Assembly (NCBI GenBank): GCA_964367945.1
Contig: CAYIZZ010000078.1
Coordinates: 1-11,163, forward strand
Origin: JAAYCI01 sp964367945
Lineage (GTDB): Bacteria; Bacillota; Clostridia; Oscillospirales; Ruminococcaceae
DNA length: 11,163 bases
Direction of reading: 5' to 3'
The notes under the pieces are model-generated. The model was not told the origin of the DNA and ran no database searches. It saw only the letters and a list, made by a program, of their open reading frames with translations. The position numbers and the translations under genes were made by a program. Numbering within the stretch: position 1 is the first letter of the stretch; each line of letters opens with the position of its first letter. Positions 1 to 6,492 of this stretch are shown in pieces.

Positions 1-653
1 CCTATGATATCTGTCCACAGCTTGTTTACCCCGTCGGCCACAATAACTTTCTTTGCAAGCCCGAAAATAAACAGCGTGATTCCTTCGTCTACCCTGTCTA
101 GAGTAACACGATTTTTATATATGTGCAGTCGTTCGTTTATTTCAGAATATCTAACGATAGGCCCAGCTATCAATTGTGGGAACATCACCACATATGCGCC
201 GAAGTTTATGATGTTTTTCTCACTGCGTACTTTTTGACGATACACATCAATGGTGTAACTCATTGACTGGAATGTATAAAAACTGATGCCCAGTGGCAAC
301 ACAAAGTTTTGTATCAGTGGTATATCTGCACTAAAAATCGAGTTTGTGTTTGATATAAAGAAGTTTGCGTATTTGTAATATACCAGCATAGACAAGCTAC
401 CGACTATTGAAATAACCAAAAACACACGTTTTAGCTTATCTCTGTCAGAAAACTTGTCTATAAACAGGCCGCAAACATAGTTTATCACTATTACCGTGCA
501 CATAATCCAAAAGAACTTTGCCTCGCCCCAGCAATAAAAGACCAAACTGCATAAAAACAACGTGCCGTTTTTAAACTTTGGTGGACTTAAATAATACAAA
601 AGTAGGGTGATGGGCAAAAACCTAAACAAAAATAAAATGGTGCTGAACAGCAT
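1..653 (-). CDS. MBOAT family O-acyltransferase (AlgI-like), partial, C-terminus off the left edge
   Basis: Translating the minus strand from ATG at 653 gives about 217 uninterrupted residues (MLFSTILFLFRFLPIT...) that run off the window edge, so the gene is partial at its 3' end. It has many hydrophobic membrane segments. Two blocks typical of the AlgI/DltB-like membrane-bound O-acyltransferase family are visible: LPLGISFYTFQSMSYTIDVY at about residues 119-138, and PQLIAGPIVRYSEI at about residues 155-170. The family transfers acyl (often acetyl) groups across the membrane onto extracellular polymers such as alginate, peptidoglycan, other glycans or teichoic acids. The catalytic histidine of the family lies further downstream and is not in the window, so activity cannot be judged. 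The start is supported by a GAGGAAA ribosome binding site just upstream (complement of 661-667). It lies downstream of the DUF4358 lipoprotein on the same strand. The substrate is unknown. Family assignment is firm; the specific function is inference. Confidence 0.9.
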   Translation of the reverse strand, partial: MLFSTILFLFRFLPITLLLYYLSPPKFKNGTLFLCSLVFYCWGEAKFFWIMCTVIVINYVCGLFIDKFSDRDKLKRVFLVISIVGSLSMLVYYKYANFFISNTNSIFSADIPLIQNFVLPLGISFYTFQSMSYTIDVYRQKVRSEKNIINFGAYVVMFPQLIAGPIVRYSEINERLHIYKNRVTLDRVDEGITLFIFGLAKKVIVADGVNKLWTDII

Positions 654-670
654 AATATTTCCTCACAAAC

Positions 671-715
671 AAACACCGGTCACAGCCTATGGTAAGCGTA
701 GGCAAAACCGGTGCT
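671..715 (-). terminator. Two-part stem-loop between DUF4358 lipoprotein and MBOAT gene; possible leaky terminator
   Basis: The outer arms CACCGGT (674-680) and ACCGGTG (707-713) pair over 7 bp, extendable by a G-U and an A-U pair. Inside them, GCCTAT (685-690) pairs with GTAGGC (698-703, one G-U), leaving a 7-base loop. On the minus strand the stem is followed by TTTGTTTGT, a broken T run, and then directly by the MBOAT ribosome binding site. It could be a weak intrinsic terminator that lets some transcripts through, or an RNA processing or stability element. The pairing is seen; the function is inferred. Confidence 0.45.
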
Positions 716-787
716 GTATATTTTCTGCCAATGTGCCTTTTTTCTAGCAAATCATTGTTTAAAACATCATTTCAAACAACGCTTATA

Positions 788-1369
788 TTACAGTGTTGAC
801 ATTGCGCTTTCGATTGCAGCGTCCAGTGCCTCCCAGTCGCCCACAGCCGATACAGCATAAACTACATAGTTTCCTTTTACTTCTATGCGTGCTTGCTCGA
901 TATTATCACGTGCACCGGCAAACTCTGCATAATCCTCGTTGCCAAGAGCAAAGTCACGATAAGATTCAAGCTCACTCATCACTGTCTCGGCAGTGCCTTC
1001 GGTAGCCTCTATCAAAATCACAGCGCCGCCGTTTTCAATTACCAGTTGTGACTGCACGCCTACAAACTGCACAACATTATCAGCTGTAATACCCCCTGCC
1101 ACAAGATCCATCTCTATCATGTCGATGGTAGTGCCCAGGCCTGCCGCTTCTGCCAGCTGTGCAACCAAACCTGAAAGATCTACCATTATCGCCTCCACAG
1201 AAGAAGCCTCTTGCATTTCGGAAGATGCTGCAGGTGCCTGCGATGACGAAGGTGCCACTTCAGAAGCCGAAGCCGGTGCTGCGGAAGATGCGGCCTCTTG
1301 GCTGCCACAAGCCGCCAAAACTACGCTGAAAAGTGCTAAAACCAGCATAAGGGATACGATTTTTTTCAT
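788..1369 (-). CDS. DUF4358-type lipoprotein
   Basis: A 193-residue secreted lipoprotein. Residues 1-20 are a signal peptide (MKKIVSLMLV then a hydrophobic core) ending in the lipobox VLAAC, with the lipidated Cys at 21. A low-complexity Ser/Ala/Glu linker follows to about residue 57. The folded part (about 58-193) starts VDLSGLVAQL. It continues with an alternating beta/alpha pattern that contains GGAVILIEA and, near the end, RIEVKGNYVVYAVS. This pattern and the late KGNYV block match what I know of DUF4358, a Clostridia lipoprotein family without known function. An in-frame GTG at 1381 would add four residues, but it overlaps the AGGTGG ribosome binding site that serves ATG 1369, so 1369 is the start. 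DUF4358 genes commonly neighbour MBOAT acyltransferases, as here, which suggests a role in the same surface-modification pathway (inference). Confidence 0.85.
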   Translation of the reverse strand: MKKIVSLMLVLALFSVVLAACGSQEAASSAAPASASEVAPSSSQAPAASSEMQEASSVEAIMVDLSGLVAQLAEAAGLGTTIDMIEMDLVAGGITADNVVQFVGVQSQLVIENGGAVILIEATEGTAETVMSELESYRDFALGNEDYAEFAGARDNIEQARIEVKGNYVVYAVSAVGDWEALDAAIESAMSTL

Positions 1370-1441
1370 TATGATAACCACCTTTTGTTGTGTTTATAAT
1401 ACAATTTTATTGTAAAGATTCAGAATAGTATAACAAATAAT

Positions 1442-1470
1442 ATAATACATTATTTCACCTAAATACGCAA
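1442..1470 (-). promoter_or_regulatory. Candidate sigma-A promoter for the DUF4358 gene
   Basis: On the minus strand TTGCGT (complement of 1465-1470) and TATTAT (complement of 1442-1447) are separated by 17 bp, about 70 bases before the start codon. The surroundings are very AT-rich, so other -10-like hexamers closer to the gene (around 1395-1405) remain possible. Confidence 0.4.
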
Positions 1471-1553
1471 GCAAAAATCACGGCTGACATCTTTCTGAAA
1501 ACAAACAAACACATAATACTTTCTTGTGTTTTTCAATCTGCGCTGTAAAATGC

Positions 1554-1581
1554 TTGACAGGTGACTTTATACAGGCATAAG
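1554..1581 (+). promoter_or_regulatory. Candidate sigma-A promoter for the apbE operon
   Basis: A perfect -35 TTGACA (1554-1559) is followed after 16 bp by CATAAG (1576-1581), or after 18 bp by TAAGAT (1578-1583), each a four-of-six match to the -10. It lies 38 bases before the apbE start. The 250-base gap between the DUF4358 and apbE starts (1370-1619) therefore holds two divergent promoters. I saw no riboswitch or other structured leader in it. Confidence 0.5.
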
Positions 1582-1619
1582 ATGAGAAGAACACACATTG
1601 TATTTTAAAGAGGTTTTTT

Positions 1620-2654
1620 ATGCTGAAACATTTGCGTAAATTATTGGCGGGCACAGTAGCGATATCGCTGTGTCTTTTATCTTCGTGCGCAAGCCAGGCA
1701 AAGATGTATACCGCCTCTACCTTTGCCATGGATACAATGATAAGCCAGCAGGCATACGGCGAAAATGCTACCGCCGCAATGCAAGAAGTGAACATCGCCT
1801 TGGCGGATTTCGACGCACAGATGTCTTTATATAACCCAGACAGTGATATTTCCGCTATAAACCATTCCGCAGGTATTGCGCCTGCCAGCGTGTCGCCGCA
1901 AACTGTATCGTTGCTTGAAGATACTCTTGCCTTATCACAGCAAAGTGAGGGTGCATTTGCTGTAACTATTGCGCCGCTTAGCCTTTTGTGGGGTGTCACC
2001 TCTGACTCGCCTAAAGTCCCAAACGAGGCAGAAATTGACGCATTACTGCCTTTGGTGGACGACACTGCTGTGGATGTTTATGACACTTCTGCTTATCTTT
2101 CACAACCCGGCATGGCGCTGGATTTGGGCGGTGTTGCAAAGGGTGCCGCGTGTGACATAGTTAAGGAGATTTATACAAAAAACAGCATCGACAGTGCTCT
2201 TGTTTCCATCGGTGGTAATGTGTACGCACATGGCACAAAACCTGATGGTACAGCATTTCGGGTAGGGTTTCGTGACCCAAATCGTTCAGACGATTCCTAC
2301 ATCGCCGCTGTTGAGATGACAAACGAAGTACTGGCGATATCGGGTGGATACGAGAGGTTTTTTGAGATAGACGGTAAACGATATATCCATATTTTAGATC
2401 CGCAAACAGGATATCCAGTAGAAAATGATATCATCAGTGTCGGTGTGATAAGCGAGATTGGAACCGAGGCCGATTTTTGGTCTACCGCTTTGTTTGTGGC
2501 AGGAAGCGAAAAAACTATCAACTACATGCAAAACGGCGGAAAAGCCATTCTTTTAGATAGTTACGGGACGTTATACGTCTCGGCATCGTTAAAAGACAAG
2601 TTTGAGATGTCCACCTCGGAGTATACTGTAGAGTTTGTGGAGGAAGTTCTATGA
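1620..2654 (+). CDS. apbE: FAD:protein FMN transferase (ApbE family lipoprotein)
   Basis: ApbE uses FAD and Mg2+ to attach FMN covalently to a Ser/Thr of extracytoplasmic flavoproteins (for example NqrC/RnfG-like FMN-binding domains). This copy is 344 residues, the usual family length. Signal peptide 1-22 ends in the lipobox LLSSC (Cys 23), so it is anchored outside the membrane. Family motifs appear in order: FAMDTMISQQAYG (35-47), MSLYNPDSDISAIN (68-81), the flavin-binding LDLGGVAKG (168-176), SIGGN (196-200), HILDPQTGYPV (257-267) and the Asp/Thr metal and catalytic region EADFWSTALFVAG (283-295). No key residue seems missing. ATG 1620 has an AAAGAGG ribosome binding site at 1607-1613. It overlaps the next gene by 4 bp (ATGA), so the two are translationally coupled. 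Its flavinylation target is not in the window. Confidence 0.95.
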   Translation: MLKHLRKLLAGTVAISLCLLSSCASQAKMYTASTFAMDTMISQQAYGENATAAMQEVNIALADFDAQMSLYNPDSDISAINHSAGIAPASVSPQTVSLLEDTLALSQQSEGAFAVTIAPLSLLWGVTSDSPKVPNEAEIDALLPLVDDTAVDVYDTSAYLSQPGMALDLGGVAKGAACDIVKEIYTKNSIDSALVSIGGNVYAHGTKPDGTAFRVGFRDPNRSDDSYIAAVEMTNEVLAISGGYERFFEIDGKRYIHILDPQTGYPVENDIISVGVISEIGTEADFWSTALFVAGSEKTINYMQNGGKAILLDSYGTLYVSASLKDKFEMSTSEYTVEFVEEVL

Positions 2655-3157
2655 AACCATCACCTGCTTCGACAGTGGCATTCAGCGGGGTCATGTTTGC
2701 TTTAGCATTAGTTTTTTCATGGCTTGAAAGCTACATTGCGCCCATGCTCGGCCTGCCACCCGGTGTAAAAATAGGCCTTGCAAACATTGTGGTATTATAT
2801 ATGCTTTTGTTTTCATCACGAAAGCAGGCATTTTTTCTTGTAGTGCTAAAAGCTGGGTTTTCATTTTTGACACGTGGTACGCTTGCCTTTGCACTCAGCT
2901 TGTGTGGTGGAATTTTATCATTCTTGGTCATGCTGATAATATTGCCACATATAAAAAAAATCGGTGTGTTTGTGCTATCTATCAGCGGCGCCTTGGCTCA
3001 TAATATCGGGCAACTATCGCTTATATGGGTGATTTTCGGTACATTTTCTTTGTATTATGCGCCTATTTTGATTATTTCAGGTGTTGCAATGGGACTTTTA
3101 ACTGCTTTTTTACTGCATGTGTTGCTTACTCACTTTCCAAAACATGGCGGATATTGA
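2651..3157 (+). CDS. Gx transporter family membrane protein (heptaprenyl diphosphate synthase component I-like)
   Basis: A 168-residue, very hydrophobic protein with about five or six membrane segments. The block MLGLPPGVKIGLANIVVLYM (about residues 33-52) and the following LVVLKAGFSFLTRGTLAF (about 63-80) match the family annotated as heptaprenyl diphosphate synthase component I or Gx transporter, related to the substrate-binding S components of ECF transporters. The old enzyme name is misleading: it has no prenyl synthase motifs. The start overlaps the apbE stop (ATGA), and a GGAGG-like site (GTGGAGGAAG, 2637-2646) lies inside apbE. In Firmicutes these genes often accompany apbE and NusG-II-domain genes in flavin-based electron-transfer loci. 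That suggests transport of a flavin- or quinone-related substrate, but the substrate here is unknown (inference). Confidence 0.85.
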   Translation: MKPSPASTVAFSGVMFALALVFSWLESYIAPMLGLPPGVKIGLANIVVLYMLLFSSRKQAFFLVVLKAGFSFLTRGTLAFALSLCGGILSFLVMLIILPHIKKIGVFVLSISGALAHNIGQLSLIWVIFGTFSLYYAPILIISGVAMGLLTAFLLHVLLTHFPKHGGY

Positions 3158-3218
3158 TTCTAGAGATTTTCTTAGTCATTTTCACAAGTTTTGATTTCGA
3201 TTTTTGTTTAAAACGCTC

Positions 3219-3247
3219 TTGATTTACGCTTCTTGTGATGGTATAAT
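3219..3247 (+). promoter_or_regulatory. Sigma-A promoter of the tRNA gene
   Basis: TTGATT (3219-3224), a 17-bp spacer, then a perfect TATAAT (3242-3247), 22 bases before the mature tRNA 5' end. No intrinsic terminator is seen after the preceding Gx gene, so some read-through into the tRNA is also possible. Confidence 0.8.
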
Positions 3248-3268
3248 AATATTCGTTCACTGGTATAT

Positions 3269-3345
3269 GGGGGTTTAGCTCAGCTGGTTAGAGTGCCTGC
3301 ATCACACGCAGGAAGTCTGGGGTTCGAGTCCCTAAATCCCCACCA
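3269..3345 (+). tRNA. tRNA-Val (anticodon CAC), CCA encoded
   Basis: A complete cloverleaf can be folded. The acceptor stem is GGGGGTT/AATCCCC (one G-U). The D arm is AGCTCAGCTGGTTAGAGT. The anticodon stem CCTGC/GCAGG holds the loop ATCACAC, giving anticodon CAC, which reads GUG valine codons. The T stem TGGGG/CCCTA encloses TTCGAGT. Discriminator A is followed by an encoded CCA (3343-3345). The gene is a stand-alone unit with its own promoter (3219-3247) and terminator (3370-3398). Confidence 0.95.
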
Positions 3346-3369
3346 GCAGCATGACGCTGTACAAAAAAA

Positions 3370-3398
3370 GACATCGAGTAAAGCTCGGTGTCTTTTTT
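3370..3398 (+). terminator. Intrinsic terminator of the tRNA gene
   Basis: GACATCGAG (3370-3378) pairs with CTCGGTGTC (3384-3392, one G-U) over 9 bp with a 5-base loop, followed by six T. An A run just upstream could extend the stem. Confidence 0.9.
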
Positions 3399-3434
3399 AT
3401 GTTTGCAGTAATGTGTTTTCAAGATACACGTTAA

Positions 3435-3463
3435 TTGACCATGCTAGGTATTAATGTTATACT
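3435..3463 (+). promoter_or_regulatory. Sigma-A promoter of the 413-residue lipoprotein gene
   Basis: TTGACC (3435-3440), a 17-bp spacer, then TATACT (3458-3463), 42 bases before the start codon. Confidence 0.75.
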
Positions 3464-3505
3464 TTTTATGAAATTTCATCTATAATTTTACGTGAGGTAT
3501 TATGT

Positions 3506-4747
3506 ATGAAAAAGAATATATTAGTTTTGCTTATCGCTTTAATGGTTTTATTTTTTACTGCATGTTCCGACGCGGATGCTGACTCACCTCAAGCACAATC
3601 GGCTTCGAATACAGAGACTTCTTCTGCGCCTGCTGAAGAAAGTATGTCCACTGCGCAAAGTGTACCCACTGAAAGCACTGTGCACATCGAGTTCAACAAC
3701 AGAGAATACAATGAAATCAACGTAATAGAAATCCCTACATTTGTAGGTAGCAGTGCCGAAATACCGGCTATGAACAAAGCTATAGAAGACACCGTTGGCG
3801 TGATGATGGCTAATGTTCAAAGCGATGGTGGGGTTGATATCATCTCGTACCCTGTCACGTCTGAATATTATATACAAGTTGTTACACGTTATATGTCTTA
3901 TCCCACATATGGTACACATGGTTCCATCGTCACGGTAAATTATGACAAAGACCAAGACAAATATATCACTTTAGATGATATGCTTGCTATTCTTGATCTT
4001 GATGAGCTTGATATTTTAACCGTGGCCGCAGACCAATATGTGCCTGAATCAGACGGCCTCACCATATCAGAAGGCGAAGTTTTAGGCTATCTTATCCATG
4101 ACGCCGGCGATGATTCTATCATAGAATTTTTCATTGCTTTCACCATCGATAACCCCGACGCAGAACCATGGACGTATCTATTTAGTTTTAAGCCGCTTGA
4201 TGAAAACGGGAATGTCACTGTTTTGACCATGCTTGATCCTAACGTGATAGTAGACCCATCTATGGCAGATGTCATTGATCCTCCCTTGCTGGCAAACACT
4301 CTCGCCAGCCAATATTCCAACTCGCAAAGTGAAGGTGCTGCTTTATATCCTGTGTTTTATGGCGAGGTAAGAGATATTTATCCCATAAACTATACAGGCC
4401 AGATGAGCGCTGAATATCTGGCAGATGCCCTTACCCAACTTACCGGACTTGACTTTTTCATTACCGCCACACCTGTTAGCGACGGTATTTTGATAGACTG
4501 GAGCACAGATTCCACCCTTGTGGCCGGTCTTGACGACAGAGAGCAAAACGAAGATTTCTTCTTTTTTGACGCCACCAGCCTTGGTTGGTTTATGCTGGAT
4601 AGCATGTGGATGACATTAACGGAAAACTTAGGGTATGAAAATGTTTATTTCTCGGTAAACGGTGGCGATTTCATGGTTAATACCATCGAGCCTGCATTCA
4701 CCCTTCCCGTAACAGAGCCTTACATGGGATCCATCGCCTATTTATGA
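3506..4747 (+). CDS. Acidic lipoprotein of unknown function with a GerMN-like C-terminus
   Basis: A 413-residue predicted lipoprotein. The signal peptide ends at FFTAC (Cys 20), followed by a Ser/Ala/Glu/Thr-rich linker to about residue 57. Residues about 58-235 (IEFNNREYNEINVIEIPTF..., AEIPAMNKAIEDTV, then TYGTHGSIVTVNYDKDQDKYITLDDML) resemble the DUF4163/DUF3298 module found in RsiV-like and PdaC-like proteins. The order is an N-terminal strand pair, a helix of the type PAMNKAIE, and a block of the type YxTHGS...ITLDDM. The C-terminal part (about 300-390: GLDFFITATPVSDGILIDWS, then a long helix, then LGYENVYFSVNGG) has the beta-alpha-beta order and final V-x-F-x-V-N-G strand of GerMN domains. 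The protein is rich in Asp and Glu. ATG 3506 has the ribosome binding site GTGAGGT (3492-3498). An out-of-frame ATG at 3502 is ignored. It is a single-gene unit. Lipoprotein status is firm; the domain calls are by eye, and no enzymatic motif is seen. Confidence 0.8.
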   Translation: MKKNILVLLIALMVLFFTACSDADADSPQAQSASNTETSSAPAEESMSTAQSVPTESTVHIEFNNREYNEINVIEIPTFVGSSAEIPAMNKAIEDTVGVMMANVQSDGGVDIISYPVTSEYYIQVVTRYMSYPTYGTHGSIVTVNYDKDQDKYITLDDMLAILDLDELDILTVAADQYVPESDGLTISEGEVLGYLIHDAGDDSIIEFFIAFTIDNPDAEPWTYLFSFKPLDENGNVTVLTMLDPNVIVDPSMADVIDPPLLANTLASQYSNSQSEGAALYPVFYGEVRDIYPINYTGQMSAEYLADALTQLTGLDFFITATPVSDGILIDWSTDSTLVAGLDDREQNEDFFFFDATSLGWFMLDSMWMTLTENLGYENVYFSVNGGDFMVNTIEPAFTLPVTEPYMGSIAYL

Positions 4748-4775
4748 TTTCATTTAAGTTTATGATAACAAAAAC

Positions 4776-4806
4776 AAAAAGAGATGTGATATCACATCTC
4801 TTTTTT
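4776..4806. terminator. Bidirectional intrinsic terminator
   Basis: A perfect inverted repeat: the left arm A5-GAGATGTGAT (4776-4790) and right arm ATCACATCTC-T5 (4791-4805) meet with no spacer, so the real loop uses the central bases. A tracts on one side and T tracts on the other let it end both the plus-strand lipoprotein gene and the minus-strand HAD gene. Confidence 0.9.
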
Positions 4807-4812
4807 GTTTTA

Positions 4813-5469
4813 TCATTCATTTTCATCTAATATTTTCAAAACATCTTTTGGTTGCTTTAGATAATATTTCATGGGTAGAGGTTCTTTTTTTGCTCCCTCA
4901 ATTTCGCCCCAACCTGCCACTGCAAAATCGCATCCTACTGTCATAGCACACATTGCGTCGTTCATGCTATCGCCCACAAACAGCACTTCATCTTTTGAAA
5001 ACTGTGTTTTTTCTAAAAATAACAGCAGTGAATCCGGTGCCGGCTTTGGATGTTCCACCAAGTCTTCGGTGATGCGCAGTGAAAACAAATCCCATGCACT
5101 ATCTTTAGATTTTTTCATGATACGCTCCAGCGAGTCTGAAACGCGAGAAGTATTTATACCTAAATAATACCCTCTATCATTTATCATTCGCAACACATCG
5201 GCCATTCCAACAAACAAATCTGTGGAGTATCCGTCTTCTTGCATCACTTGATGCAAGCAACTTTTCATCAAGTCTTGTTCTTGTAAAGGTATATTCAAAT
5301 GTTTCCAGATCATGTCTCCTGTCATTGAATAACATGGTATTAAATCTTCATACGACATAACGGGCCTTTGCGGATACAATTTATGATATGCTTTTTCTAA
5401 TATACCAATAAAATGCCTCGTGTCTATCAGTGTACCGTCCACATCAAACACCACTGCTTTATATTTCAT
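4813..5469 (-). CDS. HAD family hydrolase (phosphoglycolate phosphatase-like, subfamily IA)
   Basis: A 218-residue cytoplasmic phosphatase of the haloacid dehalogenase superfamily. All four motifs are present. Motif I is DVDGTLIDT, with nucleophile Asp 9 and acid/base Asp 11. Motif II is GINTSR (Thr 108/Ser 109). Motif III is the Lys of HPKPAPD (Lys 142). Motif IV is VGDSMNDA, with the Mg-binding Asp 167 and Asp 171. A helical cap lies between motifs I and II (about residues 17-90), the C1 cap of the Gph/PpaX/YjjG group. The substrate cannot be read from the sequence: phosphoglycolate, pyrophosphate and nucleotide phosphatases all look like this. The open frame extends 32 codons upstream to 5565, but that would pass through the promoter. 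ATG 5469 has GGAAAGGG upstream and places motif I at the usual N-terminal position, so it is the chosen start. It is a monocistronic gene. Confidence 0.9.
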   Translation of the reverse strand: MKYKAVVFDVDGTLIDTRHFIGILEKAYHKLYPQRPVMSYEDLIPCYSMTGDMIWKHLNIPLQEQDLMKSCLHQVMQEDGYSTDLFVGMADVLRMINDRGYYLGINTSRVSDSLERIMKKSKDSAWDLFSLRITEDLVEHPKPAPDSLLLFLEKTQFSKDEVLFVGDSMNDAMCAMTVGCDFAVAGWGEIEGAKKEPLPMKYYLKQPKDVLKILDENE

Positions 5470-5513
5470 TTTAGGTGCCCTTTCCTTATAACATTTTATA
5501 CCGTTTGCAAGAA

Positions 5514-5542
5514 AGTATATCACAAAAAAATTTTTTTGCCAA
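5514..5542 (-). promoter_or_regulatory. Sigma-A promoter of the HAD gene
   Basis: On the minus strand TTGGCA (complement of 5537-5542), a 17-bp spacer made mostly of seven A then seven T, and TATACT (complement of 5514-5519). It lies 45 bases upstream of ATG 5469, which supports that start over the longer frame. Confidence 0.65.
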
Positions 5543-5577
5543 TTATTTTCACTTTTAATATACAACTAAAATCATAT

Positions 5578-5605
5578 TTGCATTTCAACGTGAAAACGAT
5601 ATAAT
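5578..5605 (+). promoter_or_regulatory. Sigma-A promoter of the fumarase operon with a palindrome in the spacer
   Basis: TTGCAT (5578-5583), a 16-bp spacer, then a perfect TATAAT (5600-5605). The spacer contains the inverted repeat TTTCA-ACG-TGAAA (5583-5595), placed where a repressor could block polymerase. The HAD promoter points the other way about 35 bp to the left. Confidence 0.65.
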
Positions 5606-5651
5606 AAAACCAGAAAACCACACAGCACAATTAAGGAGACATATATTTACT

Positions 5652-6491
5652 ATGAAAACCATTGAGGCAAAAGACATTACTGAATCAGTGCGACGTCTAT
5701 GTATGAAAGCCAATTATGATTTGCCGTCGTCTGTTGCAAACTGTTTAAAAGACTACCAAAGCGCCGAGCCCTGGCCGGTGGCAAAAGATGTACTTTCAAG
5801 CATCTGCAAAAACTTCGAGTTGGCAAAAGAACGTCGTGTGCCCATTTGCCAGGATACCGGCATGGCGTGTGTATTTTTAGAAATCGGTCAAGATGTGCAC
5901 ATTGACGGAAATTTAATGCAAGCTGTAAATGAAGGTGTACGCCAAGGATATTCTGATGGATATCTTAGATGTAGCGTGGTGGGTGATCCTTTACACCGTG
6001 TAAACACCAAAGACAATACGCCTGCAATGCTTTACACCGAGCTGGTGGAGGGCGAAAATCTCACCATAACTGTGGCGCCAAAAGGATTTGGTAGCGAAAA
6101 CATGAGTGCCATCTCTATGCTTCGTCCCTCCGATGGTGTAGATGGTGTTATCGACTTTGTCTTGCAAACGGTAGAAAAAGCCGGACCAAACCCTTGCCCT
6201 CCCATTGTGGTAGGCGTTGGCATCGGCGGAACATTCGACAAAGCTGCACTAATCTCGAAAAAAGCACTTTTACGTGATATAGGCACAAAAAACCAGAATC
6301 CATTTTACGCAGAACTTGAAGAAACATTGCTACACAAAATAAACTCTCTCGGCATTGGCCCTCAGGGCTTTGGCGGCGCCACCACCGCTTTGTCTGTGGC
6401 TATAGAAACTTTGCCCACACACATTGCAGGCCTGCCGTGCGCTGTAAACATCAACTGCCACGTCTCTCGTCATGCACAGGAGGTATTGTAA
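5652..6491 (+). CDS. fumA: Fumarate hydratase class I, alpha subunit (iron-sulfur, L(+)-tartrate dehydratase alpha-like)
   Basis: Catalytic iron-sulfur half of the two-subunit class I fumarase, which interconverts fumarate and L-malate in the cytoplasm. It has 279 residues, the usual length of the split alpha subunit. The three cysteines expected to bind the oxygen-sensitive [4Fe-4S] cluster are present: Cys 66 in PICQDTG, Cys 182 in GPNPCPP and Cys 269 in NINCHVSRH. The blocks GVGIGGTFDKAA (188-199) and GIGPQGFGGATTAL (234-247) are also typical. The only plausible start is ATG 5652. Its AAGGAGA site (5633-5639) sits 12 bases away, rather far, so translation may be moderate. It is followed one base later by the beta subunit. 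The close relatives tartrate dehydratase TtdA and methylfumarate or mesaconate-type hydratases cannot be fully excluded. Fumarase is the likeliest call for a stand-alone clostridial pair. Confidence 0.93.
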   Translation: MKTIEAKDITESVRRLCMKANYDLPSSVANCLKDYQSAEPWPVAKDVLSSICKNFELAKERRVPICQDTGMACVFLEIGQDVHIDGNLMQAVNEGVRQGYSDGYLRCSVVGDPLHRVNTKDNTPAMLYTELVEGENLTITVAPKGFGSENMSAISMLRPSDGVDGVIDFVLQTVEKAGPNPCPPIVVGVGIGGTFDKAALISKKALLRDIGTKNQNPFYAELEETLLHKINSLGIGPQGFGGATTALSVAIETLPTHIAGLPCAVNINCHVSRHAQEVL

Positions 6492-6492
6492 G

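Noticed and set aside
993..1415. 140-codon plus-strand open frame opposite the DUF4358 lipoprotein gene
   Set aside because: It mirrors the Ser/Ala-rich coding region of the lipoprotein on the other strand, has no ribosome binding site and resembles no family.
1478..2065. 195-codon open frame on the minus strand across the apbE region
   Set aside because: It lies antisense to apbE, whose protein has every family motif. The translation is rich in Cys and Ser without any recognisable domain, and it runs through the apbE promoter.
2651..3157. Annotation of the Gx protein as a prenyl diphosphate synthase subunit
   Set aside because: The protein is almost entirely membrane-spanning and has no Asp-rich DDxxD motif. 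The name is historical, and transporter-like is the better description.
5470..5565. 32-residue N-terminal extension of the HAD protein
   Set aside because: It would run across the HAD promoter (5514-5542), and the HAD motif I is expected within the first 10-15 residues. ATG 5469 has its own ribosome binding site.
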